Source of the DNA: Parageobacillus sp. KH3-4
Lineage (GTDB): Bacteria > Bacillota > Bacilli > Bacillales > Anoxybacillaceae
NCBI RefSeq assembly: GCF_022846435.1
Contig: NZ_AP025627.1
Coordinates: 964,001-1,028,000, forward strand
Direction: 5' to 3'
Length of the DNA stretch: 64,000 nucleotides
Shown here piece by piece: positions 56,926 through 64,000 of the stretch. The translations under genes were made by a program, and so were the position numbers. The notes beneath the pieces were generated by a model, which saw only the letters and a program-made list of their open reading frames with translations, was not told the origin of the DNA and searched no databases. Each line of letters begins with the position of its first letter. The stretch's first letter is position 1.

Positions 56926-57167
56926 TGTTCATTTTAAAAATTTTTAAAAAGATGGATTTTTGGTTAAGTTTCATTTTTGCCCTTTCGACTATTGGGATCA
57001 GTTTTATTGTTGTTCCTTATGTGTTTCCTGATGTGCTACAAAGTATGTTTGCGACGTGCCTGCTTTTCGGTTTTTTTGCCGGAGAATTTCTTTGTGAGGT
57101 AAAGCATTTAATAAAAGAAGTAATTCAGGAGGAAAAGGAGCGTATTCGTGCCATTGAAGAAGTATAA
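56925..57167 (+). CDS. 80-aa two-helix membrane protein
   Basis: Two membrane helices (FWLSFIFALSTIGISFIVVP and FATCLLFGFFAGEFL) and a charged C-terminal tail. Not recognised. Confidence 0.68.
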   Translation: MFILKIFKKMDFWLSFIFALSTIGISFIVVPYVFPDVLQSMFATCLLFGFFAGEFLCEVKHLIKEVIQEEKERIRAIEEV

Positions 57168-57336
57168 TGTTCATCCTACCGAACTATACAACCTTGTTAA
57201 GGAGTATAACCACAAAAATTTCATCCTCAATGAAGCACGCAAAAAAGGAAGCACGATCCTTATTGAGCATTACAGCCGCGAGGTGCAGCGAATAAAAAAA
57301 CATTGCTATAACAAATATGGCATCATTTTAGATTGA
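57148..57336 (+). CDS. 62-aa basic protein at the right end of the element
   Basis: GTG start after GGAGGAAAAGGAG, overlapping the previous gene by 20 bp. Basic and helical ([19 protein letters not shown]). It ends 10 bp before the right half-site and overlaps the convergent spoIVCB end by 9 bp. Confidence 0.65.
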   Translation: MPLKKYNVHPTELYNLVKEYNHKNFILNEARKKGSTILIEHYSREVQRIKKHCYNKYGIILD

Positions 57337-57795
57337 TGAAAAGGAAAACAGATAACATGTTAGTGTGATTTCATTTCCTTCTTTATCCTGCCCGATCGGC
57401 TCGTGCAAGGAGACATCTTTTCGCGTCTTTTTTAATGAACGCAAATGCATTAAAATTTCATTTTCGATACAGCGAGCTGCGTATGTCGCTAGTTTTGTTC
57501 CTTTGCTGGAGGAATAGCTTTCGATTGCTTTAATAAGACCGATGGTGCCGATCGAGATTAAATCTTCCACATCTTCGCCCGTATTTTCGAACTTTTTGAC
57601 AATATGGGCAACGAGCCGTAAATTATGTTCAATTAAAATATTGCGAGCTTGTTCATCTCCTTCCGCCATAAGCTGTAAGTATTTCTCCTCTTCTTTTGCG
57701 CTTAACGGTTGGGGAAATGCGTTGTTTTTAATGTATGATACTAAAAACATTAATTCTTTAATGAGAAATGTGAATACAGATAAAATGCCAGACAT
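57328..57795 (-). CDS. spoIVCB: N-terminal half of pro-sigma-K (SpoIVCB), right flank of the element
   Basis: 155 residues. ATG 57795 (GGGGGTG upstream) begins the pro-sequence [20 protein letters not shown], removed by SpoIVFB in other Bacilli. Then follow regions 1.2-2 ([34 protein letters not shown] and [19 protein letters not shown]). The sequence stays sigma-K up to GQDKEGNEI and then changes to an unrelated [12 protein letters not shown] tail encoded by the element. Joining to spoIIIC at the core would give [12 protein letters not shown], as in uninterrupted sigma-K. Confidence 0.95.
   Translation of the reverse strand: MSGILSVFTFLIKELMFLVSYIKNNAFPQPLSAKEEEKYLQLMAEGDEQARNILIEHNLRLVAHIVKKFENTGEDVEDLISIGTIGLIKAIESYSSSKGTKLATYAARCIENEILMHLRSLKKTRKDVSLHEPIGQDKEGNEITLTCYLFSFSSI
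57347..57380. other. Right attachment site of the element
   Basis: Half-site AACAGATAACATGT (57347-57360) on the element side and core TGATTTCATTTCCTT (57366-57380), which differs from the left core at one base. Confidence 0.85.
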
Positions 57796-57915
57796 CTTGT
57801 CACCCCCACCCTTTCTTGTTTTAGGCAGTTGCCTATTATTTATGTATATGATGAAGCAAGGTTGTACGTGTTTGGACAAAAAAAGAAAGTGTCGTATGTA
57901 AATATATGAATATTC

Positions 57916-57945
57916 TTGACATATGGATGTTTATAATAGTAGAAT
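57916..57945 (+). promoter_or_regulatory. Promoter of gltT
   Basis: TTGACA (57916-57921), an 18-bp spacer and TAGAAT (57940-57945). A TATAAT at 57932-57937 is too close to this -35. Confidence 0.5.
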
Positions 57946-57993
57946 AACTTTGTCGTTTTTTGTCTAAAAGTGTCTTAAAAAGGAGGCGAGTAA

Positions 57994-59259
57994 ATGAAAA
58001 AAATCGGATTAGCTTGGCAAATTTTTATCGGTCTCGTTCTCGGAATTATCGTGGGAGCCATTTTTTATGGAAATCCGAAGGTTGCTACTTATTTACAGCC
58101 GATTGGAGATATTTTTCTTCGTTTAATAAAAATGATAGTTATTCCGATTGTTGTTTCTAGCCTTATCGTTGGAGTCGCCAATGTTGGAGATTTGAAAAAA
58201 CTCGGGAAACTAGGCGGCAAAACGTTTATTTATTTCGAAATTATCACAACGTTTGCGATTGTCGTCGGTTTATTGGCGGCGAACGTGTTTCAGCCAGGAG
58301 CCGGCGTTAATATGAAATCATTAGAAAAAACAGATATTCAAAGCTATATTGATACAACAAATGAAGTGCAGCATCACTCGATGATTGAAACAGTTGTCAA
58401 TATTGTTCCAAAAAACATTTTTGAATCGCTATCAACCGGAAACATGTTGCCGATCATCTTCTTCTCTGTAATGTTCGGTTTAGGAGTAGCGGCGATTGGC
58501 GACAAAGGTAAACCGGTGCTTCAGTTTTTCCAAGGCGTGGCAGAAGCGATGTTTTACGTGACAAACCAAATTATGAAATTTGCACCGTTCGGTGTGTTTG
58601 CGCTTATCGGTGTAACGGTTTCGAAATTTGGAATGGAATCACTTATTCCGCTCAGCAAGCTCGTCATTGTTGTTTACGGAACGATGGTCTTCTTTATTCT
58701 TGCAGTACTTGGCGGCGTTGCTAAACTTGTTGGTGTAAATATATTCCATATTATAAAGATTTTAAAAGATGAATTAATCCTTGCCTACAGTACAGCAAGT
58801 TCAGAAACGGTTCTTCCAAAAATCATGGAAAAAATGGAGAAATTCGGCTGTCCGAAGTCGATTACATCATTTGTCATTCCGACAGGTTATTCCTTCAACT
58901 TAGACGGGTCTACGTTATATCAGGCGCTGGCTGCCATTTTTATCGCGCAGTTATATGGTATTGATATGCCGATTTCGCAACAAATTTCCTTGTTGCTTGT
59001 GTTGATGGTGACTTCAAAAGGGATCGCCGGAGTTCCGGGTGTATCGTTTGTCGTATTGCTTGCTACGTTGGGCACGGTTGGTATTCCGGTAGAAGGATTG
59101 GCGTTTATCGCGGGGATTGACCGCATTTTAGATATGGCGCGTACAGCAGTGAACGTTATTGGCAACTCGTTAGCAGCGGTCGTTATGTCAAAATGGGAAG
59201 GTCAATACAATGAAGAAAAAGGAAGAAAGTATATAGAAGAGTTGCAACAAAGCGCGTAA
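57994..59259 (+). CDS. gltT: Glutamate/aspartate:cation symporter GltT (DAACS family)
   Basis: 421 residues, very similar to the well-studied GltT of G. stearothermophilus as I recall it. It has the DAACS signatures: serine-rich hairpin 1 YSTASSETVLPKIMEKME, the NMDGT-type motif here as YSFNLDGSTLY, and hairpin 2 TSKGIAGVPGVSFV, and RTAVNVIGNS near the end. AAAAAGGAGG precedes ATG. It takes up glutamate or aspartate with Na+ or H+. Confidence 0.96.
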   Translation: MKKIGLAWQIFIGLVLGIIVGAIFYGNPKVATYLQPIGDIFLRLIKMIVIPIVVSSLIVGVANVGDLKKLGKLGGKTFIYFEIITTFAIVVGLLAANVFQPGAGVNMKSLEKTDIQSYIDTTNEVQHHSMIETVVNIVPKNIFESLSTGNMLPIIFFSVMFGLGVAAIGDKGKPVLQFFQGVAEAMFYVTNQIMKFAPFGVFALIGVTVSKFGMESLIPLSKLVIVVYGTMVFFILAVLGGVAKLVGVNIFHIIKILKDELILAYSTASSETVLPKIMEKMEKFGCPKSITSFVIPTGYSFNLDGSTLYQALAAIFIAQLYGIDMPISQQISLLLVLMVTSKGIAGVPGVSFVVLLATLGTVGIPVEGLAFIAGIDRILDMARTAVNVIGNSLAAVVMSKWEGQYNEEKGRKYIEELQQSA

Positions 59260-59265
59260 ATGGCG

Positions 59266-59298
59266 AAAAAGCTGTCCAGGGGAAGGGGCAGCTTTTTT
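59266..59298 (+). terminator. Intrinsic terminator after gltT
   Basis: AAAAAGCTG (59266-59274) pairs with CAGCTTTTTT (59289-59298), with further G-C pairs inside, followed by T residues. Confidence 0.85.
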
Positions 59299-59398
59299 CC
59301 TTCTAGAAACTTATTTTTTTCTTTAGCGTAGTATAGTATAATTTTGTTGCCGAGCAGGCTGGGCGGATGAATGATTAGCGATATTTAGGAGGAGAAAC

Positions 59399-59992
59399 AT
59401 GCACGAATTAATTCAAAATATTTTTACGTTTTTAGTGGATTTAGGTTATGTCGGCATTGCTTTGGCATTAATGATCGAGATTATTCCGAGCGAAATTGTG
59501 TTGGCTTATGCGGGATATTTGGTGTCTCGCGAAGAAATATCGTTTGTCGGGGCCGTTATAGCTGGGACCATTGGCGGAACGATAGCACAGCTGTTTTTAT
59601 ATTGGATGGGATATTATGGAGGCAGACCGTTTCTTGATAAGTATGGAAAATATTTGTTGATTAAAAAGAAACATCTTGATTTATCGGAGCAATGGTTTAA
59701 CAAATACGGCCCGGGCGTCATTTTTACTGCGCGCTTTATTCCGGTTGTGCGCCATGCTATTTCCATTCCAGCTGGTATCGCCAAAATGTCATGGAAAAAA
59801 TTTACCTTTTATACAACGTGTGCGATTATTCCATGGTCGATTTTCTTTATTTTTTTAGGGGAACGGTTAGGAAACCACTGGCAAGAAATTGATGAAATTG
59901 CCCGTCCTTATTTGCGACCAGTGATCATTGCTGCAATTGTGGTTACCGTCATTTACATTGTGATGCAAATTTATCGGCGAAAACGGCGATGA
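59399..59992 (+). CDS. DedA-family membrane protein
   Basis: 197 residues with about five membrane segments and the DedA signature FTARFIPVVRHAISIPAGIA, with RxxPxxR-like spacing, and EIIPSEIVLAYAGYL. DedA proteins are linked to undecaprenyl phosphate or lipid recycling across the membrane. AGGAGG precedes ATG. Followed by about 340 bp (59993-60330) in which I see no supported gene. Confidence 0.88.
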   Translation: MHELIQNIFTFLVDLGYVGIALALMIEIIPSEIVLAYAGYLVSREEISFVGAVIAGTIGGTIAQLFLYWMGYYGGRPFLDKYGKYLLIKKKHLDLSEQWFNKYGPGVIFTARFIPVVRHAISIPAGIAKMSWKKFTFYTTCAIIPWSIFFIFLGERLGNHWQEIDEIARPYLRPVIIAAIVVTVIYIVMQIYRRKRR

Positions 59993-60337
59993 TCGCTTAT
60001 TCCATGGTTGCTTCGTTTATGGTTCTTACGTTCTGTTGGCGAAAAGTCAAGATAGAGAGTGAGAAACTAAAGAATTCGAATTTGCATACTAAAATTCTTA
60101 ATTATCCTCTTCCTATCACCAAGATTACGCAGGAGTCTCGTTTATGGCAGAAGTCGTGGGAAAGCAAAGTCGCACGTTTTTCATTTAGCGGCGGGAATGG
60201 CGAGCAACCGTTAATGAATGTTGCGACGATAATCAATAGTGTGGTCGCATCATTGACTGAATTTAGGCGTTTTCCCTTTATCCTGTTGCTTATCGTTCCG
60301 CATTGCTTTTAAAAAGCAAAGGAATTACATAACAAAT

Positions 60338-60370
60338 AAAAGGCTGGAAAATAACTACCAGCCTTTTTGC
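60338..60370. terminator. Terminator between the dedA region and motB
   Basis: A perfect 10-bp stem (60338-60347 with 60358-60367) with A and T runs on either side; serves motB on the minus strand. Confidence 0.85.
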
Positions 60371-60386
60371 TTTGCAAAAGAGTTGC

Positions 60387-61160
60387 TTAAGATGAGCTGC
60401 CACTGTCTTCTCTCTGTGAAGCTTGGGTATTTGGCAATATTAAAATTTCGACGCGCCGGTTTTTCATTCTTCCTTCAGGAGTATTATTTGATGCTACCGG
60501 TTTAAATTCTCCATATCCTTTCGCACTAAACAACCGCGGATCGAGCTTAGGATTTTCTAACAACAATTTCATAAAATTTACAGCACGCATGACGCTTAGT
60601 TCCCAATTGGAGGAGAATTGTGCATTGTGAATTGGCACATTATCGGTATGCCCGCTAATAATAATATTGCGCGGCGGATTCATGACAAGAAGCTGGGAAA
60701 TTTCTTTTGCCAGCTGTTGATCTTGTGGTCGCACTTCTGCGCTTCCTGAATCAAACAAAATATCGTTTAATATCGTTATCGCTAATCCTTCCTCTGTTAA
60801 AGATGTTTTCAGTTTCCCGTTTAAATGTTCTTTCGCAATATATGTATCGATTTTTTCTTGCACTTCATGCAGTTCTTCTCTATCTTGTTTGTCTAGTTCC
60901 TTTTTATTGTTATTTTGCTGCTTGGGCTGCGAAGGGCGATGTTCTTGCTCCATTGGTGCTTGAAACTCGAGCACGCCTGTTCCGCCGGTTAATGCCGCAT
61001 TAAATGAATGAGCAATTTGCTCGAATTTTTTTTGGTCAATTTGGCTGCTGGCAAATAGCACGATAAAAAGTGCCAGTAATAATGTTAATAAATCGGAATA
61101 CGGAATCAGCCATGATTCGTTAATATGCTCGTCTTGTTTTTGCTTTTTTTTCTTATTCAT
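60387..61160 (-). CDS. motB: Flagellar motor stator protein MotB
   Basis: 257 residues: a basic start, one membrane helix with the proton-carrying Asp in WLIPYSDLLTLLLALFIVL, a plug/linker region, and a C-terminal OmpA/MotB peptidoglycan-binding domain (IIISGHTDNVPIHNAQF...FSAKGYGEFKPVASN). It overlaps motA by 8 bp. Sequence is of the MotB (H+) rather than MotS type, judged by resemblance. Confidence 0.93.
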   Translation of the reverse strand: MNKKKKQKQDEHINESWLIPYSDLLTLLLALFIVLFASSQIDQKKFEQIAHSFNAALTGGTGVLEFQAPMEQEHRPSQPKQQNNNKKELDKQDREELHEVQEKIDTYIAKEHLNGKLKTSLTEEGLAITILNDILFDSGSAEVRPQDQQLAKEISQLLVMNPPRNIIISGHTDNVPIHNAQFSSNWELSVMRAVNFMKLLLENPKLDPRLFSAKGYGEFKPVASNNTPEGRMKNRRVEILILPNTQASQREDSGSSS

Positions 61161-61944
61161 TTCCTTTTTCTCCCTGTTCTATGATTTTTTTTCGTTCAGT
61201 TGCCGGAAGATAGGAAGCAAGTTTTTGTTCGATCGCCCGCGGTGCTTGTCCTTCTAAAATGGAAAGGACTCCTTCAATCATGACTTGCCGTATTTTTGCT
61301 TCTTCTTTTGATTTGCGTCTTAATTTATTAGCAAATGGATGCCATAACACATACCCAGTGAAAATCCCTAACAGCGTTGCGACAAATGCAGCGCTAATTG
61401 CTATACCAAGTTCGCTGATGTTGTCCATATTGCTTAATGCGGCAATCAGCCCGACAACTGCGCCAAGCACTCCAAGCGTTGGCGCGTATGTACCTGCTTG
61501 CGAAAAAATGGCTGCGTTCGCTTCATGACGCTCTTCCATCGCTTCGATTTCTTCTGTCATAACATCGCGAATAAAATCTTGCGTTTGCCCGTCAATTGCC
61601 ATGCTTAAGCCATTTCGCAAAAACGGATCGTCAATTTCGTCTAATTTTGCCTCCAGCGCGAGCAATCCTTCTCGCCGGGCTATATTTGCCCAATCAACGA
61701 ACAATGGGATTAATTCTTCGATGGTTGGGATATTTTGTTCTTTAAAAAGCACGCCGAACAGCTTTGGCACTTTTTTAATTTCACGAATAGGAAAAGCGAT
61801 GGTGACGGAAGCCATAGTTCCAACGAGAATGATTAAGATCGCCGCAGGGTTTATCAATACGCTAGGATTGACGCCTTTAAGATACATGCCGACACCTACA
61901 GCGATAATGCCAAGAATAATTCCGATAATTGATGTTTTGTCCAA
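61153..61944 (-). CDS. motA: Flagellar motor stator protein MotA
   Basis: 263 residues with four membrane helices and the conserved cytoplasmic charged loop (NIARREGLLALEAKLDEIDD) and PTLGVLGAVVGLIAALSNM. I chose TTG 61944, which follows GGGGGG and gives MDKTSIIG as in B. subtilis; the in-frame start at 61962 is upstream of that site. First gene of the motAB operon. Confidence 0.94.
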   Translation of the reverse strand: MDKTSIIGIILGIIAVGVGMYLKGVNPSVLINPAAILIILVGTMASVTIAFPIREIKKVPKLFGVLFKEQNIPTIEELIPLFVDWANIARREGLLALEAKLDEIDDPFLRNGLSMAIDGQTQDFIRDVMTEEIEAMEERHEANAAIFSQAGTYAPTLGVLGAVVGLIAALSNMDNISELGIAISAAFVATLLGIFTGYVLWHPFANKLRRKSKEEAKIRQVMIEGVLSILEGQAPRAIEQKLASYLPATERKKIIEQGEKGNE

Positions 61945-62061
61945 ATGAAATCCCCCCGTCAAATCTTGAACATTATTGTTATTGGTGCTTTATAATTAAT
62001 TCACATTTATCATATAATTAATAGCAAAGATTGAAAAGAGAAAATGGTATGACTGGAAAAT

Positions 62062-62112
62062 AAAAAAAGGCTGCCCAATCCGCCGTCGTTGTTTTTTGGA
62101 AAGGACAGCCTT
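62062..62112 (-). terminator. Terminator after pssA
   Basis: On the minus strand AAGGCTGTCC (62103-62112) pairs with the complement at 62066-62075, followed by a T run (62062-62068). Confidence 0.75.
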
Positions 62113-62120
62113 CCTATGTT

Positions 62121-62660
62121 TTATATTTTTTTCAATTTAAATGTTCCGACCATTAAAAACGACAACGTGATCATAAGGAAAATAAAAAATTGCGGGGGAA
62201 AATAATGGATCGTTAAATAGCTTAACGTTAGTAGTACTCCTGCAGCTGTAATTGGCAGCCCAGAAAAATAGCCGTTGTTTTCTGTAATATTAAAGCGGGC
62301 AAGGCGAAACGCTCCGCAGCCAATGTACAAAATCGTAAAAAACGCGCCTGGCGCGCCAAATTCATACAATATGCTTTGATACATTAATAGAGCGGGAGCT
62401 ACCCCAAATGAGATAATATCGCTCATCGAGTCCAATTGCTTTCCGAGTTCCGACTCAATATTTAGCTTTCGGGCAACAGCCCCGTCGAAGCGATCGACTA
62501 AAGCTGCTAAAAAAATAAGAAGCAAGCTGACATGAAGCTGCTCTTTTAACGTCGTTAAGACAGAAAAACCGCCTAGCGATAAATTTGTCAATGTTAAAAT
62601 GTTTGCTGTGTTTGCCTTTAATTTTTTTAGCGTGTAATCTAAATAATCCGATAAAAACAT
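62121..62660 (-). CDS. pssA: CDP-diacylglycerol-serine O-phosphatidyltransferase
   Basis: 179 residues with about six membrane helices and the CDP-alcohol phosphotransferase motif DGAVARKLNIESELGKQLD followed by SMSD. It makes phosphatidylserine, which the divergent psd product turns into phosphatidylethanolamine. ATG 62660 follows GGAGAAG; a GTG at 62672 is also in frame. Confidence 0.93.
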   Translation of the reverse strand: MFLSDYLDYTLKKLKANTANILTLTNLSLGGFSVLTTLKEQLHVSLLLIFLAALVDRFDGAVARKLNIESELGKQLDSMSDIISFGVAPALLMYQSILYEFGAPGAFFTILYIGCGAFRLARFNITENNGYFSGLPITAAGVLLTLSYLTIHYFPPQFFIFLMITLSFLMVGTFKLKKI

Positions 62661-62788
62661 TCTTCTCCACACTCCTTTTTACCGTGAAAAACAAAGAAGG
62701 CAAAATCTACTACAATAATTATACTCATTTTATTTATAATATGAAAAGTAGTAAAAAACATGATCGCCATAAACTGGAGGGAACATAT

Positions 62789-63568
62789 TTGTTAAAATGG
62801 CTGTACCGTCTTATGATTGAACTGACGAATCATTCTCTTTCATCAAAAATAATTGCCGTTTTTGCGAAATCCCGCTTAAGCGCGTTGCTTATTCCATCGT
62901 ATGCAAAAATTTATGGTATTAATCAAGAAGAGATGGAGAAAAACTTAAAAAATTATAAAACGCTGCAACAGTTGTTTATTCGCAAGCTAAAAGAAGGAGC
63001 AAGGCCGATTGATCAAACGCAGAACAGCATTATTAGCCCTGTTGACGGGATTATTGAAGACATTGGCGTGATCCGCGAAAACAGCGAAATCGTCGTGAAG
63101 GGCAAGACGTATTCGATTGCGGAGATGCTCGGAAGCGCCGAGGATGCAAAGAAATATTTGAACGGATTATTCGTTATTTTGTATTTAAGTCCAAGCCATT
63201 ATCACCGCATCCATAGCCCAATATCTGGAGTCGTGCAAAAGCAATGGACGCTTGGAAAAAAATCGTATCCTGTCAACCGCCTTGGCTTGAAATACGGGAA
63301 ACGTCCGTTATCGAAAAACTACCGCACGATTACAGAAGTGGTTGCAAACGGGAAGCATATCGCGATTGTGAAAATCGGAGCGATGTTTGTCAACAGCATT
63401 GAGCTTACCCATGCGAGCAAGCAGCTTGTTAAAGGACAAGAAATTGCTTACTTTTCCTTTGGCTCTACCGTCGTTTTATTGTTTGAAAAGAACAGCATTG
63501 AAATTGATGAGCGAATCGTTGCACCGATGGGAGTGAAGGTGGGAGAGCGAATTGGCTATTTAAAATAA
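62789..63568 (+). CDS. psd: Phosphatidylserine decarboxylase proenzyme
   Basis: 259 residues, the normal length. It has SPVDGIIEDIGVI, the catalytic His in LSPSHYHRIHSPISG, and the self-cleavage motif FGST in AYFSFGSTVVLLFE, where the Ser becomes the pyruvoyl group. TTG 62789 follows GGAGGG. It is divergent from pssA, which makes its substrate. Confidence 0.95.
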   Translation: MLKWLYRLMIELTNHSLSSKIIAVFAKSRLSALLIPSYAKIYGINQEEMEKNLKNYKTLQQLFIRKLKEGARPIDQTQNSIISPVDGIIEDIGVIRENSEIVVKGKTYSIAEMLGSAEDAKKYLNGLFVILYLSPSHYHRIHSPISGVVQKQWTLGKKSYPVNRLGLKYGKRPLSKNYRTITEVVANGKHIAIVKIGAMFVNSIELTHASKQLVKGQEIAYFSFGSTVVLLFEKNSIEIDERIVAPMGVKVGERIGYLK

Positions 63569-63587
63569 AAAAAGCCCTAAGGCCAAA

Positions 63588-63728
63588 TTATGAGGAAAGC
63601 TTAATTTTATGCCCTAATGCACGGCGGTGAATCTCTCGTTCGATTAACTCAATGAATTCGGGGCTTAATTTCAATTCTTTTGCCTTGTAATACGATTCGA
63701 TCAATAATTCATCAGATAGATACTTCAT
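63588..63728 (-). CDS. sda: Sporulation checkpoint protein Sda
   Basis: 46 residues starting [20 protein letters not shown] and ending with the [13 protein letters not shown]-type tail, matching B. subtilis Sda along its length. Sda blocks the kinase KinA and so delays sporulation when replication initiation or DNA is disturbed. ATG 63728 follows GAGGGAGG; longer in-frame starts are not conserved. DnaA boxes upstream fit the known DnaA control. Confidence 0.93.
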   Translation of the reverse strand: MKYLSDELLIESYYKAKELKLSPEFIELIEREIHRRALGHKIKLSS

Positions 63729-63831
63729 GCTGAAAACCTCCCTCAGCAATGGAATAGAATTTGCAATCAATACATATAATGGTAAGTTACTTTAACTGTA
63801 CCATGATTTGTGATATAGAACAACCGTTCTG

Positions 63832-63932
63832 TTATCCACAGCTACTAGTGGATAACATGTGGAAAAAATGTTTATAAGATTGTAGAATTATGATTGCATG
63901 CTTGTGAATAATGTGGGTAAAACTTATCCACA
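63832..63932. promoter_or_regulatory. DnaA-box cluster upstream of sda
   Basis: Two perfect boxes TTATCCACA (63832-63840 and 63924-63932). Three near-perfect inverted boxes lie between them: AGTGGATAA (63847-63855), TGTGAATAA (63903-63911) and TGTGGGTAA (63912-63920). Five boxes in about 100 bp cannot be chance. In B. subtilis DnaA binds upstream of sda and sets its cell-cycle expression. Confidence 0.9.
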
Positions 63933-64000
63933 ATTTTGCAGATAACGGTTTTTGTCGAAAAAATTTTATATCAAAGTTTGTTTTGAAAGACTGGCGAAAA

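Larger units (their letters stand above)
34452..57380. mobile_element. Skin-like element interrupting sigK, with inovirus-like genes
   Basis: The element is bounded by a 15-bp core (TGATTTC, G or A, TTTCCTT) at 34452-34466 and 57366-57380. spoIIIC lies outside the left core and spoIVCB outside the right core, both on the minus strand. A SpoIVCA-type serine recombinase is near the left edge. Recombination between the cores would rebuild an unbroken sigK and release a circle of about 22.9 kb. The cargo is unlike B. subtilis skin (a phage remnant with PBSX-like genes) and instead carries replication genes and a filamentous-phage-like cluster. Confidence 0.9.

Noticed and set aside
34452-57380. 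Tailed prophage or PBSX-like remnant, as in B. subtilis skin
   Set aside because: No terminase, portal, capsid, tail-tape or endolysin gene is visible in the element.
34452-57380. Integrative conjugative element
   Set aside because: No relaxase, VirB4, VirD4/FtsK-type coupling protein or peptidoglycan hydrolase; the only ATPase is Zot-like.
59989-60312. Open frame of 107 codons after the DedA gene
   Set aside because: No good ribosome site, a low-complexity composition unlike neighbouring proteins and no recognisable family; treated as non-coding.

Overview
The window is a bacterial chromosome segment from a thermophilic, spore-forming, flagellated Bacillales species, most likely of the Geobacillus/Parageobacillus group. 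The reasons are the gene order rarA-cymR-yrvO-mnmA-yrrB-recD2-alaS-yrzL-yrrK-yrzB-mltG-trmR-trhP-udk-greA-pbpI-yrrS-yrrT-mtnN-mccA-mccB-yrhC, the GltT and cyclodextrin glucanotransferase proteins of the stearothermophilus type, a GsI-IIC-like intron remnant, and sporulation genes (sigK halves, sda). Species assignment is inference.

Positions 1-26.4 kb are conserved core. They hold tRNA modification (mnmA, trmR, two U32-family proteins), DNA repair (rarA, recD2), alaS with a T-box leader, cell-wall enzymes (mltG, pbpI), and the methionine-to-cysteine salvage operon yrrT-mtnN-mccAB. The likely regulator of that operon, CymR, is encoded at the left end.

Positions 26.4-34.5 kb are a scarred accessory zone. 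It holds a duplicate of the C-terminal half of sigK (spoIIIC), an IS3-type transposase remnant, a chemoreceptor, a chemoreceptor scrap fused to a decayed serine recombinase, a secreted cyclodextrin glucanotransferase, a third spoIIIC scrap, a second chemoreceptor and a truncated group IIC intron. The intact-looking spoIIIC lies at 34171-34470.

Positions 34.45-57.38 kb are the main discovery: a skin-like element of about 22.9 kb that splits sigK. The C-terminal half (spoIIIC) is at its left edge, next to a SpoIVCA-type serine recombinase, and the N-terminal half (spoIVCB) is at its right edge. Both edges carry the same 15-bp core with one mismatch. Joining the two outer sides restores the sigma-K reading frame. 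Joining the two inner sides creates a site with perfect 14-bp inverted arms. Inside, from left to right, are a type I toxin-like gene, the recombinase, an ImmA-type protease gene with a LexA-like box in its promoter, a Panacea-domain gene paired with a large membrane protein, a HEPN-like/membrane pair, a membrane-anchored Mrr-like nuclease, a divergent repressor/Cro-like switch, a P4-type primase-helicase whose 3' end carries two inverted iteron arrays (a candidate origin), and then a 7.5-kb one-directional cluster. That cluster resembles a filamentous-phage (inovirus) morphogenesis module: many 45-90 aa membrane proteins, a major-coat-like protein followed by a terminator, a secreted protein, a membrane-anchored fibronectin-III adhesin, and a Zot/pI-like ATPase. 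No terminase, portal, tail, relaxase or VirB4 gene is visible. I infer a filamentous-phage-like element, replicated by a primase-helicase, that lives inside sigK and can leave both during sporulation and possibly after DNA damage.

Positions 57.4-64 kb return to core: gltT, a DedA protein, motAB, pssA and psd (phosphatidylethanolamine synthesis), and the sporulation checkpoint gene sda with a DnaA-box cluster upstream of it.
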